Notes under the pieces: generated by a model | Told to the model about the DNA's origin: nothing | Seen by the model: only the letters and a program-made list of their open reading frames with translations | Databases searched by the model: none | Assembly: GCA_038145175.1 (NCBI GenBank) | Contig: JAYQPE010000006.1 | Coordinates: forward strand, 1-64,000 | Reading direction: 5' to 3' | Source: ATZT02 sp038145175 | GTDB taxonomy: Bacteria > Actinomycetota > Actinomycetes > S36-B12 > UBA5976 | DNA: 64,000 nt | In this document: piece after piece, positions 40,695 through 50,420 of the stretch | How the letters are laid out: each line of letters starts with the position of its first letter | Position numbering within the stretch: the first letter of the stretch is position 1 | Made by a program: the position numbers and the translations under genes

Positions 40695-42967
40695 ATAACG
40701 ATGTAAGATTTCTTCCATTTGCAACTTTAATTTGGCTTATAATTCTTGGCAATCATTATTTATATTTTACATCTATTTTAATAATTGTCTTTATTTCGAT
40801 GTCTATTTTCTTTTTAAGTTCTAGCAATAAGTTGTTTTCAACTTCGTTAATTCTTGTTGCAATATTGGCAATGACAACAAGCTATTTTCGCTCTAATGAT
40901 TTTAATTTGCAAAATTTAAATTTGAACGAAAAGTTTGAATTGACTGGAGAAATTCGCTCCGATTTAATACCTTCGAATCTGCCAAAATTTGGAACATTAG
41001 ATATGTTTTCTAAATATTACTTTAAATTCAAAATAGATAAACTAAAACAAGAAAAAACATACATCAAAAATGTTTCACACTTAGTAAAAGTTGATATAAC
41101 AAATACAGAATACTTAGAATATGGAACTAAAATAAAATTAATTGGACATCTAGAGCCATCAAATTATTTAAATTTTGACTATGAAATGACTCCGGAAAAG
41201 ATAATATATTTAAATAAACCAACTTTCATAAATAGATCAATAAATACTTTTAGAAACAATTTTATTTTAAGCACTAAAGAAATCAATACTGAAGGCTCAG
41301 AGTTATTACCAGGTTTAATATTGGGAGACACTCGTTTTCAGTCAAAAACATTAAAAGAAGATATGAAATCAAGTGGACTTACGCACTTAACCGCGGTAAG
41401 TGGTGGAAATATAGCAATTTTAATCGTTGCTCTGGGTTTTTTACTTCGAAAAACAAAAATTAATTTTAAAATACAAATTCTATTTATTTTCATTTTTTTA
41501 CTATTTTTTGCTTATCTAGTAAGAACTGAACCAAGCGTGATACGTGCCTCATTTATGGCATCAATTGTTCTAATTTCTGTGCTTTACGGGGTTTCTAAAC
41601 AAGGAATTAATGCTTTGCTCATCACAATTTGTATCGCTTTACTGCTAGATCCAAATTTAGCTTTGAGTTGGGGATTTATACTTTCGGTTTTTGCCACTTT
41701 TGGACTCTTATTGTTTACTGAGCCCATTCTTGAATACTTAACAAAATCTTTTCCTTGGTTAAATAAAAACTTACTCATAGTAATTGCCGTTGCATTGGCT
41801 GCCCAATTTTCAACTATGGGACTTGTGGCAGGCTTTACCGGTTTGATTTCCATTTGGTCAGTAATTGCAAACACATTAGTTTCACCAATCGTTCCTTTAG
41901 TGACTATTTTAGGTTATTTAGGACTTATTGTTTCAAATATAAATCCGTCTCTTGCAATTATTTTTAATTTACCTGCTTCAATTTTTGCTAATTGGATAGT
42001 AACAATTTCTCATTTCTTTGCAGATCAAGAATTGAGCATAATTAAAATTCCCAATGGAATTGTAGGATTTTTAATTGCTAATTTTATTTTAATATTTATC
42101 ATTTACCTAATTAAAAAATTACATATAACTATTATTCTAATTACTCTCATTTTTACTTTTATTTTTGTATCTATGAGTACTACATTATTTTTTCATAAGG
42201 CTTGGCCTGTAAAAAATTGGCAATTTGTCATGTGTGATGTTGGCCAAGGGGATGGTTTAGTCATTCAGGATTCGACTGGGAAAACTATGGTTGTTGATGT
42301 GGGTCCTGACGGTAAATTGATGACTAAATGTTTGAAAAAATTAGGAATAAAGCAAATAGATATTTTGTTACTTACCCATTTTCACCTAGACCACGTAGCT
42401 GGCTTAAAAGAAGTTATGAGAAATCATGAAATAAAAGCAGTTTTTACTAGCTGGATAAAAGAACCGCACGAGGAATCAAAAAGAGTCGAAGAATTATTAA
42501 GAACACATACAATTAATTTCTTAATAAGTGGTCAACGAATTCAATTAGGAGAAATTAAATTGACTTGTTTTTGGCCAACAAATAAAAAAATGGAAATTGA
42601 ATCTGTAGCAAATAATTCAAGCCTTGTTGTTTTAGCAGAAATTGATAATGCTTCAATTCTTTTAACTGGCGATATTGAACCGGCAGCGCAGGAAGTTATA
42701 AGAAATAAGTGGCAAAAATTAGAAGTGGATGTTATCAAGATTCCTCATCATGGATCTAAGTTTCAGGATGCTCTGTTTCCTGAGTGGTCAGGTGCCAGAT
42801 TGGCTTTAATCAGCGTGGGTTCTGAGAATAGATATGGTCATCCATCTAAAGAAGCAATTGAATTGTATGAAAAATCAGAAATGAAAGTTCTTTCATCGAG
42901 TTTGAATGGTTCTATTTCAATATTTATAAATAAGTATGATCAAATTGAGTATTCCTCAACAGGCTAG
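40685..42967 (+). CDS. comEC: ComEC/Rec2 DNA uptake channel protein
   Basis: 760 residues, TTG start inside comEA. N-terminal DUF4131-like region, then the competence domain with ten or so helices ('LPGLILGDTR', 'SSGLTHLTAVSGGNIAIL'), and a C-terminal metallo-beta-lactamase fold with 'DVGQGDGLVIQ', the metal motif 'THFHLDHVAGLKE', 'LLTGDIEP' and 'KIPHHGSKFQD'. Transports one DNA strand across the membrane. The MBL metal residues (HxHxDH) are intact, so nuclease activity is likely. Complete comEA-comEC suggests DNA uptake for nutrients or repair. Confidence 0.94.
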   Translation: MRLDNDVRFLPFATLIWLIILGNHYLYFTSILIIVFISMSIFFLSSSNKLFSTSLILVAILAMTTSYFRSNDFNLQNLNLNEKFELTGEIRSDLIPSNLPKFGTLDMFSKYYFKFKIDKLKQEKTYIKNVSHLVKVDITNTEYLEYGTKIKLIGHLEPSNYLNFDYEMTPEKIIYLNKPTFINRSINTFRNNFILSTKEINTEGSELLPGLILGDTRFQSKTLKEDMKSSGLTHLTAVSGGNIAILIVALGFLLRKTKINFKIQILFIFIFLLFFAYLVRTEPSVIRASFMASIVLISVLYGVSKQGINALLITICIALLLDPNLALSWGFILSVFATFGLLLFTEPILEYLTKSFPWLNKNLLIVIAVALAAQFSTMGLVAGFTGLISIWSVIANTLVSPIVPLVTILGYLGLIVSNINPSLAIIFNLPASIFANWIVTISHFFADQELSIIKIPNGIVGFLIANFILIFIIYLIKKLHITIILITLIFTFIFVSMSTTLFFHKAWPVKNWQFVMCDVGQGDGLVIQDSTGKTMVVDVGPDGKLMTKCLKKLGIKQIDILLLTHFHLDHVAGLKEVMRNHEIKAVFTSWIKEPHEESKRVEELLRTHTINFLISGQRIQLGEIKLTCFWPTNKKMEIESVANNSSLVVLAEIDNASILLTGDIEPAAQEVIRNKWQKLEVDVIKIPHHGSKFQDALFPEWSGARLALISVGSENRYGHPSKEAIELYEKSEMKVLSSSLNGSISIFINKYDQIEYSSTG

Positions 42968-42979
42968 GATTGAACCGTT

Positions 42980-43978
42980 ATGGCAAATATTGATTCAATC
43001 TTTTTAATAACGGGTAACACAGATTTACTAATTGACAGAGAAATCGCTGAACTTTTCAATAATTTAAAATCTAAGAATAAATTAATTGAAAAACAAATAA
43101 TTTACGCTCAAGATGAAAATAGTTTTGATCAAATATTAGAATACACATCTCCAAATTTATTTGGAAATACAACTTTACTAGTAATTGATGAAATAAATGT
43201 AGCTGAAGATAAACTAGATAGTAAACTTGTAGATTTTTTGAAAAATATTGCCGATCAAAATATAGAAGATAATTATTTGGTAGTAGTTCACCGAGGAGGA
43301 GCTGGTGGAACTGGAATTGTCAAATCTTTACAAAAATTAAAAATTAAAGAAATAAAGTGTCCAAGTATTAAGTTTACTTCTGAATTTATTGATTTTATGA
43401 AGCAAGAATTTAAAAGAAATAAACGTGAAATTGATGAAGACGCACTTTTGGCATTACGAGATGCAGTTGGAGAAAATTTAGATGAACTAGTTGGAGCAAT
43501 CTCACAACTTTGTTTTGATGTTTTAGATAGAAAAATTGAACTTGAACATGTTCAGAAATATTATCAAGGAAATGTTGCAGTGAAAGTTTTTGATATTTCA
43601 AATTCATTATGGGATGCGAATTATGAAAGTGCTATAAAAAATTTGAATGATCTTCTTGATCAAGATAATAATTCTGGTGTTTATATTGTAACTATAATTG
43701 CAAATTCTTTAAGAAAGTTAGTGAAATTAGCCTCTCTACCTAATAGCGCAAATGATTTTCAGGTAGCTCAAGAAATAGGTGTTTCTCCAAAACAAGTTCC
43801 TTACCTAAGAAAACAACTAAGAAATTGGAATCAGACTTCGCTAGCAAATGCTGTTGTTGAATTGGCCAAAGTTGATGCTTTCATAAGAGCTGGTTATGAA
43901 GGAACCTACCTTGATCAAAATCAAAAAAGATTTCTTCTTGAAACTACAGTGAGAAAAATAGCCTTATCTGCTAAATAA
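42980..43978 (+). CDS. holA: DNA polymerase III subunit delta
   Basis: 332 residues. Clamp-loader AAA+-like N-terminus 'IFLITGNTDLLIDREIAEL', with no functional Walker A, as expected for delta; lid region 'GENLDELVGAISQLCFDVLD' and C-terminal collar 'ANSLRKLVKLASL'. It opens the beta clamp. ATG start 12 bases after comEC, so in the same operon. Ends one base before the convergent rpsT stop. Confidence 0.95.
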   Translation: MANIDSIFLITGNTDLLIDREIAELFNNLKSKNKLIEKQIIYAQDENSFDQILEYTSPNLFGNTTLLVIDEINVAEDKLDSKLVDFLKNIADQNIEDNYLVVVHRGGAGGTGIVKSLQKLKIKEIKCPSIKFTSEFIDFMKQEFKRNKREIDEDALLALRDAVGENLDELVGAISQLCFDVLDRKIELEHVQKYYQGNVAVKVFDISNSLWDANYESAIKNLNDLLDQDNNSGVYIVTIIANSLRKLVKLASLPNSANDFQVAQEIGVSPKQVPYLRKQLRNWNQTSLANAVVELAKVDAFIRAGYEGTYLDQNQKRFLLETTVRKIALSAK

Positions 43979-43979
43979 T

Positions 43980-44243
43980 TTATTTTTTAGATTTTGCTAA
44001 TTTTTTGTTAATTGCAGATTTTTTATTTGAGGCTTGATTTTTGTGAATTACACCTTTTGCAACTGCCTTATCGAGCTGCTTACCTGCTTCTTTAGCTAAT
44101 TTTGCAGCACCTGCATCACCTGCGGCTAGTGCTTCATTGAATTTACGAATAGTTGTTTTGATAGCCGAGCGAACTGTTTTGTTTCTGTCGCGAGCAGCAT
44201 TGTTTTGACCGATACGCTTAATTTGCGATTTAATGTTTGCCAA
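43980..44243 (-). CDS. rpsT: 30S ribosomal protein S20
   Basis: 87 residues, TTG start in AAATTGGCAAAC giving MANIKSQIKR. Lys-rich helical protein with 'NKTVRSAIKTTIRKF' and 'HKNQASNKKSAINKKLAK', the bS20 signature. On the opposite strand between holA and lepA, its normal actinobacterial place. Has its own promoter in the 142-base divergent gap to lepA. Confidence 0.97.
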   Translation of the reverse strand: MANIKSQIKRIGQNNAARDRNKTVRSAIKTTIRKFNEALAAGDAGAAKLAKEAGKQLDKAVAKGVIHKNQASNKKSAINKKLAKSKK

Positions 44244-44385
44244 TTTAAAACTCGTTTCTTTCGCTTAAAGTTGTGAGGCGCTTTATTGCTTCTCTCAAAG
44301 TACAGAGTAGCGTGTGACTTGAAAGTACTAATTAAGTACCCAAAAATTGCTTCAATAACTTAAAGGAAAGACCTAATAATTAATC
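44244..44385. promoter_or_regulatory. Divergent rpsT/lepA promoter region
   Basis: 142 bases. Contains the inverted repeat GTACT-AATTA-AGTAC (44325-44339) and an AAAGGAAAG site serving lepA. For rpsT the leader before TTG is long and A/T-poor compared with its surroundings (GAGAGAAGC, GCGCCTCAC), so it may hold a leader structure. I cannot assign exact -10 and -35 boxes. Confidence 0.35.
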
Positions 44386-46239
44386 GTGAATCCTGATATA
44401 AATCCTGCAGGTCAAACTCCGGCAGAGCTAATTCGTAATTTTTGCATCATTGCCCATATTGATCATGGTAAATCCACTTTGGCAGATCGAATGCTGCAAA
44501 TAACTGGGGTGGTTGAAGAGCGCAATATGAGAGCTCAGTATTTGGATCGCATGGACATAGAAAGAGAACGTGGAATCACAATTAAATCTCAAGCCGTTAG
44601 ATTACCTTGGCAAGGAATTGATAATAAAAATTACATTTTAAATTTAATTGATACACCAGGTCACGTTGATTTTACATACGAAGTAAGTAGATCTCTTGCT
44701 GCTTGTGAAGGTGCAATACTTCTTGTGGATGCAGCTCAAGGAATTGAAGCACAAACTTTAGCCAATTTGTATTTAGCAATCGAATCAGATATCAAAGTCA
44801 TTCCTGTTCTAAATAAAATAGATTTACCAGCAGCACAACCTGAAAAATATGCGGCTGAAATAGCTAACATAGTAGGCTGCAAACCAAATGATGTCTTAAA
44901 AGTTAGCGCAAAAACTGGTCAAGGCGTTAAAGAACTTTTAGATTTAGTAGTAGTTGAAGTCCCTGCTCCAGTTGGTGATGCAAATGCTCCAGCTAGAGCG
45001 ATGATTTTTGATTCTGTTTATGACACTTATCGCGGAGTTGTTACATACGTGCGCGTAGTCGATGGGAAATTGTTACCAAGAGAAAAAATTAAAATGATGT
45101 CATCTGGTGCCACACATGAGTTGTTGGACATTGGCGTTATTTCTCCAGAACCAAAATCAACAAAAGGTTTAGGTGTTGGTGAAGTTGGCTATTTAATAAC
45201 TGGGGTAAAGGATGTTCGCCAATCAAGAGTCGGTGACACAATAACTGATTCAATTAAACCTGCAAATAAAGCTTTATCCGGGTTTCGTGATCCAAAGCCA
45301 ATGGTTTTTGCTGGATTATTTCCAATTGATGGAAGTGATTATCCGCTTTTAAGAGATGCGCTTGATAAATTGCAGTTAAATGATGCAGCATTAGTTTACG
45401 AGCCAGAATCATCTGTTGCTTTAGGATTTGGATATCGTTGCGGATTTCTTGGTCTGTTGCATTTAGAAATTGTTAGAGAAAGACTTTCAAGAGAATTCGA
45501 TTTAAATTTAATTTCTACTGCGCCTAGTGTGGGGTATCGAATTGTAATGGAAGATGGACAAGAAATATCAATTACAAATCCAAGTGAATTTCCTAATGGA
45601 AAAGTTAATGAAATATTTGAACCTATTGTCAAAGCGACAATTTTAACTCCAAGTGAATATATAGGACCTGTAATGGAACTTGCCCAAGATAGAAGAGGTC
45701 AGATGCATAACATGGATTATTTATCTGAAGATCGAGTTGAATTAAGATATACACTTCCTTTAGCTGAAATTGTCTTTGATTTTTTTGATCAACTTAAATC
45801 TAAAACCAGAGGTTATGCATCTTTTGATTATGAACCTTCTGGAGAGCAAAGTGCTCAATTAGTAAAAGTTGATATTTTATTACACGGCGATCCAGTTGAT
45901 GCTTTTTCTTCAATTGTTCACAAAGATAAAGCTTATTCCTATGGAGTTGAAATGACTTCTAGATTAAAAGAATTAATTCCAAGACAACAATTCGAAGTTC
46001 CGATTCAAGCAGCTATAGGTTCAAGAATTATTGCCAGAGAAACAATTAGAGCGATTAGAAAAGATGTGTTGGCAAAATGCTATGGCGGAGACATTACTAG
46101 AAAAAGAAAATTACTTGAAAAGCAAAAAGAGGGTAAGAAAAGAATGAAAATGGTCGGTAAAGTCGAAGTTCCTCAAGAAGCATTTGTGGCAGCACTTCAA
46201 ACGTCTTCTGAAAATGGCGCAAAAGAAAAAAATAAGTAA
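44386..46239 (+). CDS. lepA: Elongation factor 4 (LepA), back-translocating GTPase
   Basis: 617 residues, GTG start with AAAGGAAAG. G1 'IAHIDHGKSTLADRML', G2 'ERERGITIKSQ', G3 'DTPGHVDFTYEVSRSLAACEG' (in part), G4 'NKID'. EF-Tu-like domain 2, EF-G III and V-like domains, and the EF4-specific C-terminal domain 'KCYGGDITRKRKLLEKQKEGKKRMK' (part). Remodels stalled ribosomes and aids 30S assembly. Followed 8 bases later by hemW. Confidence 0.97.
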   Translation: MNPDINPAGQTPAELIRNFCIIAHIDHGKSTLADRMLQITGVVEERNMRAQYLDRMDIERERGITIKSQAVRLPWQGIDNKNYILNLIDTPGHVDFTYEVSRSLAACEGAILLVDAAQGIEAQTLANLYLAIESDIKVIPVLNKIDLPAAQPEKYAAEIANIVGCKPNDVLKVSAKTGQGVKELLDLVVVEVPAPVGDANAPARAMIFDSVYDTYRGVVTYVRVVDGKLLPREKIKMMSSGATHELLDIGVISPEPKSTKGLGVGEVGYLITGVKDVRQSRVGDTITDSIKPANKALSGFRDPKPMVFAGLFPIDGSDYPLLRDALDKLQLNDAALVYEPESSVALGFGYRCGFLGLLHLEIVRERLSREFDLNLISTAPSVGYRIVMEDGQEISITNPSEFPNGKVNEIFEPIVKATILTPSEYIGPVMELAQDRRGQMHNMDYLSEDRVELRYTLPLAEIVFDFFDQLKSKTRGYASFDYEPSGEQSAQLVKVDILLHGDPVDAFSSIVHKDKAYSYGVEMTSRLKELIPRQQFEVPIQAAIGSRIIARETIRAIRKDVLAKCYGGDITRKRKLLEKQKEGKKRMKMVGKVEVPQEAFVAALQTSSENGAKEKNK

Positions 46240-46247
46240 GGTATTAA

Positions 46248-47438
46248 ATGGCGCAAGAATCCGAAGCAGATATAGCGCCTCTTGACGGAAACCTTGCAAT
46301 AGATTTTAATAACCTGTTAAAAAAGCCTTTTTCTGTATATATTCATGTTCCTTACTGCAAAAAACGTTGCGGATATTGTGACTTTAATACCTATACTCCA
46401 AGTGAATTAGATGCAAATGATCAAGTGGAAAGTTGGGCTAAAGCAACTGTAAAAGAAATAGAATTTGCAAAGAAAATTTTGAAAAAAGATTTAATAATTG
46501 ACACTATTTTTTTTGGCGGCGGAACTCCATCTTTACTTTCAAACAAAGAAATTTCTTTTTTACTGGAAGCACTAAAAGAAAATTTTAATTTAGCAAATGA
46601 TGTTGAAATTACTTTAGAAGCAAATCCTGATGACATTACTGAGGAAAAAATTACATCTTGGCTTGAAAATCAAATAAATAGAATTTCAATCGGAATGCAA
46701 AGTTCATCTAAAAAAGTATTACAAACGCTAGATCGCACACACGATACTTTCAATATTAAAAAATCATCTAATTTGCTTAAAAAGCATGGATTAAAAAATT
46801 TTAGTTTTGATTTAATCTATGGAACACCTGGAGAAAGCTTAAAAGAGTGGCAAGAAAGTATTGAATTTGCACTTAGTTTAAACCCAACCCACTTATCGGC
46901 ATATTCTTTGGTTATTGAACCTGGAACAAAAATGGGTAAAGATTTGAAAACAAATAAAATTCAAAATGTTAATGACGATCTATCTGCAGATAAATATTTA
47001 TTAGCGGATGAAATATTGGAACAACATGGATTTTCTTGGTATGAAATTTCTAATTGGAGTTCCAATAATTTAAATTCTCGACATAATTTAAATTATTGGA
47101 AAAATAATAATTGGTGGGGTTTTGGCCCAGGTGCTCACTCTCATATTGACGGAATAAGATGGTGGAATTTAAAATTACCAAATCAGTGGAGAGAAAGATT
47201 GGAAAAACTTCAATCTCCTGCAAAAGCGCGAGAAGTATTAACTGCGGATCAAAAAATAAGTGAAGAAATAATGCTCTCATTACGGTTAAAGTCAGGATTA
47301 GACTCAAGAAAATTTAGTACTAATATAATTAATGACTTAATAAAAAATGATCTTATTTACTTACATGAACATAATTTAGTTTTAACAAAAAGAGGCAGAT
47401 TGCTTGCAGATCAGGTTTTTGTTCAATTAAATAATTAA
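46248..47438 (+). CDS. hemW: Haem chaperone HemW (radical SAM, HemN-like)
   Basis: 396 residues. The 4Fe-4S motif CxxxCxxC is in 'YCKKRCGYCDFNTY'. 'FFGGGTPSLL' and 'EANPDDIT' follow as in HemN/HemW, with 'RISIGMQS' and 'DLIYGTPGES'. The fourth Cys typical of true coproporphyrinogen dehydrogenase (CxxxCxxCxC) is replaced by Phe (CGYCDF), which places it with HemW, a haem-transfer protein, and not HemN. Downstream HemN_C domain present. Confidence 0.92.
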   Translation: MAQESEADIAPLDGNLAIDFNNLLKKPFSVYIHVPYCKKRCGYCDFNTYTPSELDANDQVESWAKATVKEIEFAKKILKKDLIIDTIFFGGGTPSLLSNKEISFLLEALKENFNLANDVEITLEANPDDITEEKITSWLENQINRISIGMQSSSKKVLQTLDRTHDTFNIKKSSNLLKKHGLKNFSFDLIYGTPGESLKEWQESIEFALSLNPTHLSAYSLVIEPGTKMGKDLKTNKIQNVNDDLSADKYLLADEILEQHGFSWYEISNWSSNNLNSRHNLNYWKNNNWWGFGPGAHSHIDGIRWWNLKLPNQWRERLEKLQSPAKAREVLTADQKISEEIMLSLRLKSGLDSRKFSTNIINDLIKNDLIYLHEHNLVLTKRGRLLADQVFVQLNN

Positions 47439-47500
47439 AAAACAAATTTTCCACACAATTACCAAGCCAAAAGTGGCAGTTAAAATAAAAATAAAGTAAT

Positions 47501-47527
47501 CTAGCACTTGATAGGTTTAAGTGCTAA
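47501..47527 (+). promoter_or_regulatory. CIRCE operator before hrcA
   Basis: CTAGCACTT (47501-47509), nine bases, then AAGTGCTAA (47519-47527): the 9-9-9 CIRCE layout, with consensus halves TTAGCACTC/GAGTGCTAA changed by two bases in a compensating way so the arms still pair. It lies 22 bases before the hrcA start, so HrcA should repress its own operon. Confidence 0.85.
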
Positions 47528-47549
47528 TTAATGATAAGACGGTGATTCC

Positions 47550-48563
47550 TTGGACGAGAGAAAGTTTGCGGTTCTAAGTGCAATCATTGAGGACTATGTT
47601 GCGACTCAAGAACCCATCGGTTCAAAGAGTCTTGTTGAAAGACACAGTTTAAAAGTTTCGCCTGCAACAGTTCGAAATGAAATGGCTGTCTTGGAAGACG
47701 AAGGTTACATTGTTCAGCCGCATACGAGTGCTGGTCGAATTCCAACTGACAAAGGCTACAGAACTTTTGTAGATCGATTAAATGAAGTACGACAACTTTC
47801 GCCAGCAGAAACAAGAGCTATCACACAAGTTTTAGAGGGCGCTATTGATTTAGACGATGTGATGCAAAAAACTGTTAAATTACTATCGCAATTAACAGGT
47901 CAGATTTCTTTGGTTCAATATCCAATTCTTTCGGGATCAATTGTTAAACACATTGACTTAATTTCAATAAATGAAAAAAGAATTATGATTGTGCTGGTAG
48001 CAAATAGTGGAAGACTTGAACAAGTAACAGTCGAATTAGAAAATAATGTAGATGAGTCCACTCTAGAATTATTACGAAATAAATTAAAAAATACGATTAC
48101 TGATAAAAAATTTATAGAAGTATCAAATTTAATTAAAAATTTTGAAAATGATACAGAATTAAACAATAAGGTATTGGTTAGTAAAGTCATTGAAAAGTTG
48201 AAAGTAATGGTGACCCAAAAATCGGATCAGAAAATAGTAATAGCAGGTGCAAGTAATTTAGCAAAATTAGACTCAGAATTTAGTAAAAAATTATTACCAG
48301 TTTTGGATGAAATAGAAGAAAATGTAGTAATGCTCAAATTGATGGGTGAAATGGTCAACGAGGATGAGCTTTTCATAAGAATTGGCCACGAAAATAAAGT
48401 AGCCAACTTGCATTCAGCTTCAGTGGTCTCTTCTGGCTACATAACAGGAGATTCATTATCAAAACTTGGCATAGTAGGTCCTACTCGAATGGATTATCCA
48501 GGAACAATTTCCGCAGTGAGAGCTGTTGCGCGTTATTTGGGAAGAATTCTAGGAAACAAATAA
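47550..48563 (+). CDS. hrcA: Heat-inducible transcription repressor HrcA
   Basis: 337 residues, TTG start. N-terminal winged helix ('FAVLSAIIEDYVATQEPIGSKSLVE' in part, 'SPATVRNEMAVLEDEGYIVQPHTSAGRIPTDKGYRTFVD' in part) is the CIRCE-binding domain; a GAF-like central part with an inserted dimerisation domain and the C-terminal 'GIVGPTRMDYPGTISAVRAVARYL' (in part) complete the family pattern. Represses groE/dnaK class I heat-shock genes with GroEL as thermometer. dnaJ starts right after its TAA. Confidence 0.96.
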   Translation: MDERKFAVLSAIIEDYVATQEPIGSKSLVERHSLKVSPATVRNEMAVLEDEGYIVQPHTSAGRIPTDKGYRTFVDRLNEVRQLSPAETRAITQVLEGAIDLDDVMQKTVKLLSQLTGQISLVQYPILSGSIVKHIDLISINEKRIMIVLVANSGRLEQVTVELENNVDESTLELLRNKLKNTITDKKFIEVSNLIKNFENDTELNNKVLVSKVIEKLKVMVTQKSDQKIVIAGASNLAKLDSEFSKKLLPVLDEIEENVVMLKLMGEMVNEDELFIRIGHENKVANLHSASVVSSGYITGDSLSKLGIVGPTRMDYPGTISAVRAVARYLGRILGNK

Positions 48564-49679
48564 ATGGCAAATGATTATTATGACATTTTAGGTGTTGACA
48601 CCGATGCAAGTGGTGATGAAATAAAAAAAGCTTATAGAAAACTTGCAAGAGAATTACATCCAGACTTAAATCCAGATCCATCAGCAGCCGAAAAATTTAA
48701 AGAGGTAACGGCTGCATATGAAACATTAAGTGATGATCAAAAACGAAGAATGTATGATTTAGGTTTTTCCGGCAATGGTCCAAGTGCTGGAGGTTTTGGT
48801 TTTGGAGGTCTAGGAGATTTCGTTGATGCATTTTTTGGATCCACTCAACAAAGAGGTCCAAGATCTAGAACTAGACGAGGACAGGATGCTTTAATTCAAA
48901 TTGAAATTGAATTAATTGAAGCGTTCACAGGATTAAATAAAGATTTAACAGTTGAAACTGCAGTAGTTTGTTCAGTTTGCCAAGGAAGTTGTTGTGTACC
49001 TGGAACTTCTCCAACAGTTTGCTCGATGTGTAGAGGTAGGGGAGATGTACAAGCAGTGCAACGTTCCCTTCTTGGACAGGTTGTTTCTAGTAGACCTTGT
49101 CCACAATGTTCTGGATTTGGAACAGTATTACAAAGTCCTTGTGCAGAATGTTCTGGAGAAGGAAGAGTTAGAACACGTGCAACATTAAATGCCCAAATAC
49201 CAGCAGGAGTTGATTCAGGAACCAGAGTTCAACTTGTTGGAAGAGGAGAAGTTGGTCCTGGCGGTGGTGAAGCTGGGGATTTGTTTTTAGAAATTATTGT
49301 TAAACCACATAAAACTTTTCATCGAGAAGCAGATGATTTGCATAGTTTGATTAATATTCCAATGACTGCTGCAGCTTTAGGCACAAATTTTATTTTTCAT
49401 ACGTTTGACTCTGAAGAAAATATAACTATCAAACCCGGCACTCAATCTGGAACCGTGATTACTTTGAGAGGAAAAGGAATGCCTCGACTTAGAAGAGAAG
49501 GTAATGGCGACTTACATCTTGAAGTTAACGTTGAGACTCCTTCCGCGATAAACGAAGAGCAAAAAAGCCTACTGAAAAAATTAGCTGAATTACGAAAAGA
49601 AGATAAATTAAATATTGAACCTGAAAAAATAAATGAAACTGGATTATTTTCTAAAATAAGAGATGTGTTCTCAAGATAA
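48564..49679 (+). CDS. dnaJ: Chaperone DnaJ (second copy type, hrcA-linked)
   Basis: 371 residues. J domain (1-65) with HPD in 'ELHPDLNPDPSAAEKF'; a Gly/Phe-rich stretch 'GPSAGGFGFGGLGDF'; four CxxC zinc repeats ('CSVCQGSC', 'CSMCRGRG', 'CPQCSGFG', 'CAECSGEG'), then the substrate-binding beta domains. It stimulates DnaK ATPase. Actinobacteria usually have two DnaJ, one with dnaK-grpE and one with hrcA; this is the latter. First zinc repeat is slightly irregular (Ser-Cys-Cys in place of Gly-x-Gly). Confidence 0.95.
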   Translation: MANDYYDILGVDTDASGDEIKKAYRKLARELHPDLNPDPSAAEKFKEVTAAYETLSDDQKRRMYDLGFSGNGPSAGGFGFGGLGDFVDAFFGSTQQRGPRSRTRRGQDALIQIEIELIEAFTGLNKDLTVETAVVCSVCQGSCCVPGTSPTVCSMCRGRGDVQAVQRSLLGQVVSSRPCPQCSGFGTVLQSPCAECSGEGRVRTRATLNAQIPAGVDSGTRVQLVGRGEVGPGGGEAGDLFLEIIVKPHKTFHREADDLHSLINIPMTAAALGTNFIFHTFDSEENITIKPGTQSGTVITLRGKGMPRLRREGNGDLHLEVNVETPSAINEEQKSLLKKLAELRKEDKLNIEPEKINETGLFSKIRDVFSR

Positions 49680-49681
49680 AA

Positions 49682-50416
49682 ATGCAACCTGCTTATTTTA
49701 TTGCTTTAACTGAAGATTTAAATAAGCAAATAATTACCTTAATAGGTGATGAAGCACATCACGCTATAAAAGTTAGAAGAACTCAATTGAATGAGACTAT
49801 TTTTGTCACAGACACTAATGGATTAGTTGTTGAAGCAAAAGTGGTCGAAATTGGTCCAGGAAAAATACTCAAAGCAGAAACCATAAGTAAAAAGACCCAT
49901 CAGATAAAAAAACCGCTTGTTTGTGTTGCTCAGGCAATCGCTAAAGGAGATAGAGCTGATTTATCTATAGAGCTTTTGACTGAGGTGGGTGTTGATCAAA
50001 TTATTCCCTGGCAAGCAAACAGAAGCGTTTCAAAATTAGAAGATAAGGCAGACAAATTAATTCAGAAATGGCAAAATATTGCTAGAGAATCAACAAAACA
50101 AGCAAGACGACCTTTTATGCCAGAGTTATTGAATTTAGTAAATTCAAACGATTTAGTTGATAAATTTATTAATTACGACCAAATTATAATCTTAGATCCA
50201 GATTCACCATTTTACTTTACAGATGAAATCAAAAATATTTCAAAAAGTGTCTTACTTGTAATTGGCCCAGAAGGTGGAATAGATGAAACAGAGATGCTTT
50301 TATTTAAAAATTCTAAAGCAAGACTTGCAAGTCTTGGAGAATCAATTCTTAGAACTTCTTCAGCAGGGGCAATTAGTGCAGCAATTTTACTTGCTCAAAC
50401 AAAATGGATAAAATAG
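49682..50416 (+). CDS. rsmE: 16S rRNA m3U1498 methyltransferase RsmE
   Basis: 244 residues. N-terminal PUA-like part ('HHAIKVRRTQLNETIFVTD'), C-terminal SPOUT knot with 'LLVIGPEGGIDETE' and 'ASLGESILRTSSAGAISA'. Methylates U1498 in the ribosome decoding region using SAM. Two bases after dnaJ; the same order occurs throughout actinobacteria. Confidence 0.95.
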   Translation: MQPAYFIALTEDLNKQIITLIGDEAHHAIKVRRTQLNETIFVTDTNGLVVEAKVVEIGPGKILKAETISKKTHQIKKPLVCVAQAIAKGDRADLSIELLTEVGVDQIIPWQANRSVSKLEDKADKLIQKWQNIARESTKQARRPFMPELLNLVNSNDLVDKFINYDQIIILDPDSPFYFTDEIKNISKSVLLVIGPEGGIDETEMLLFKNSKARLASLGESILRTSSAGAISAAILLAQTKWIK

Positions 50417-50420
50417 TCAA

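Noticed and set aside
44325..44339. GTACT-AATTA-AGTAC inverted repeat in the rpsT/lepA gap
   Set aside because: Only five pairs per arm in A/T-rich DNA; not convincing as an operator.
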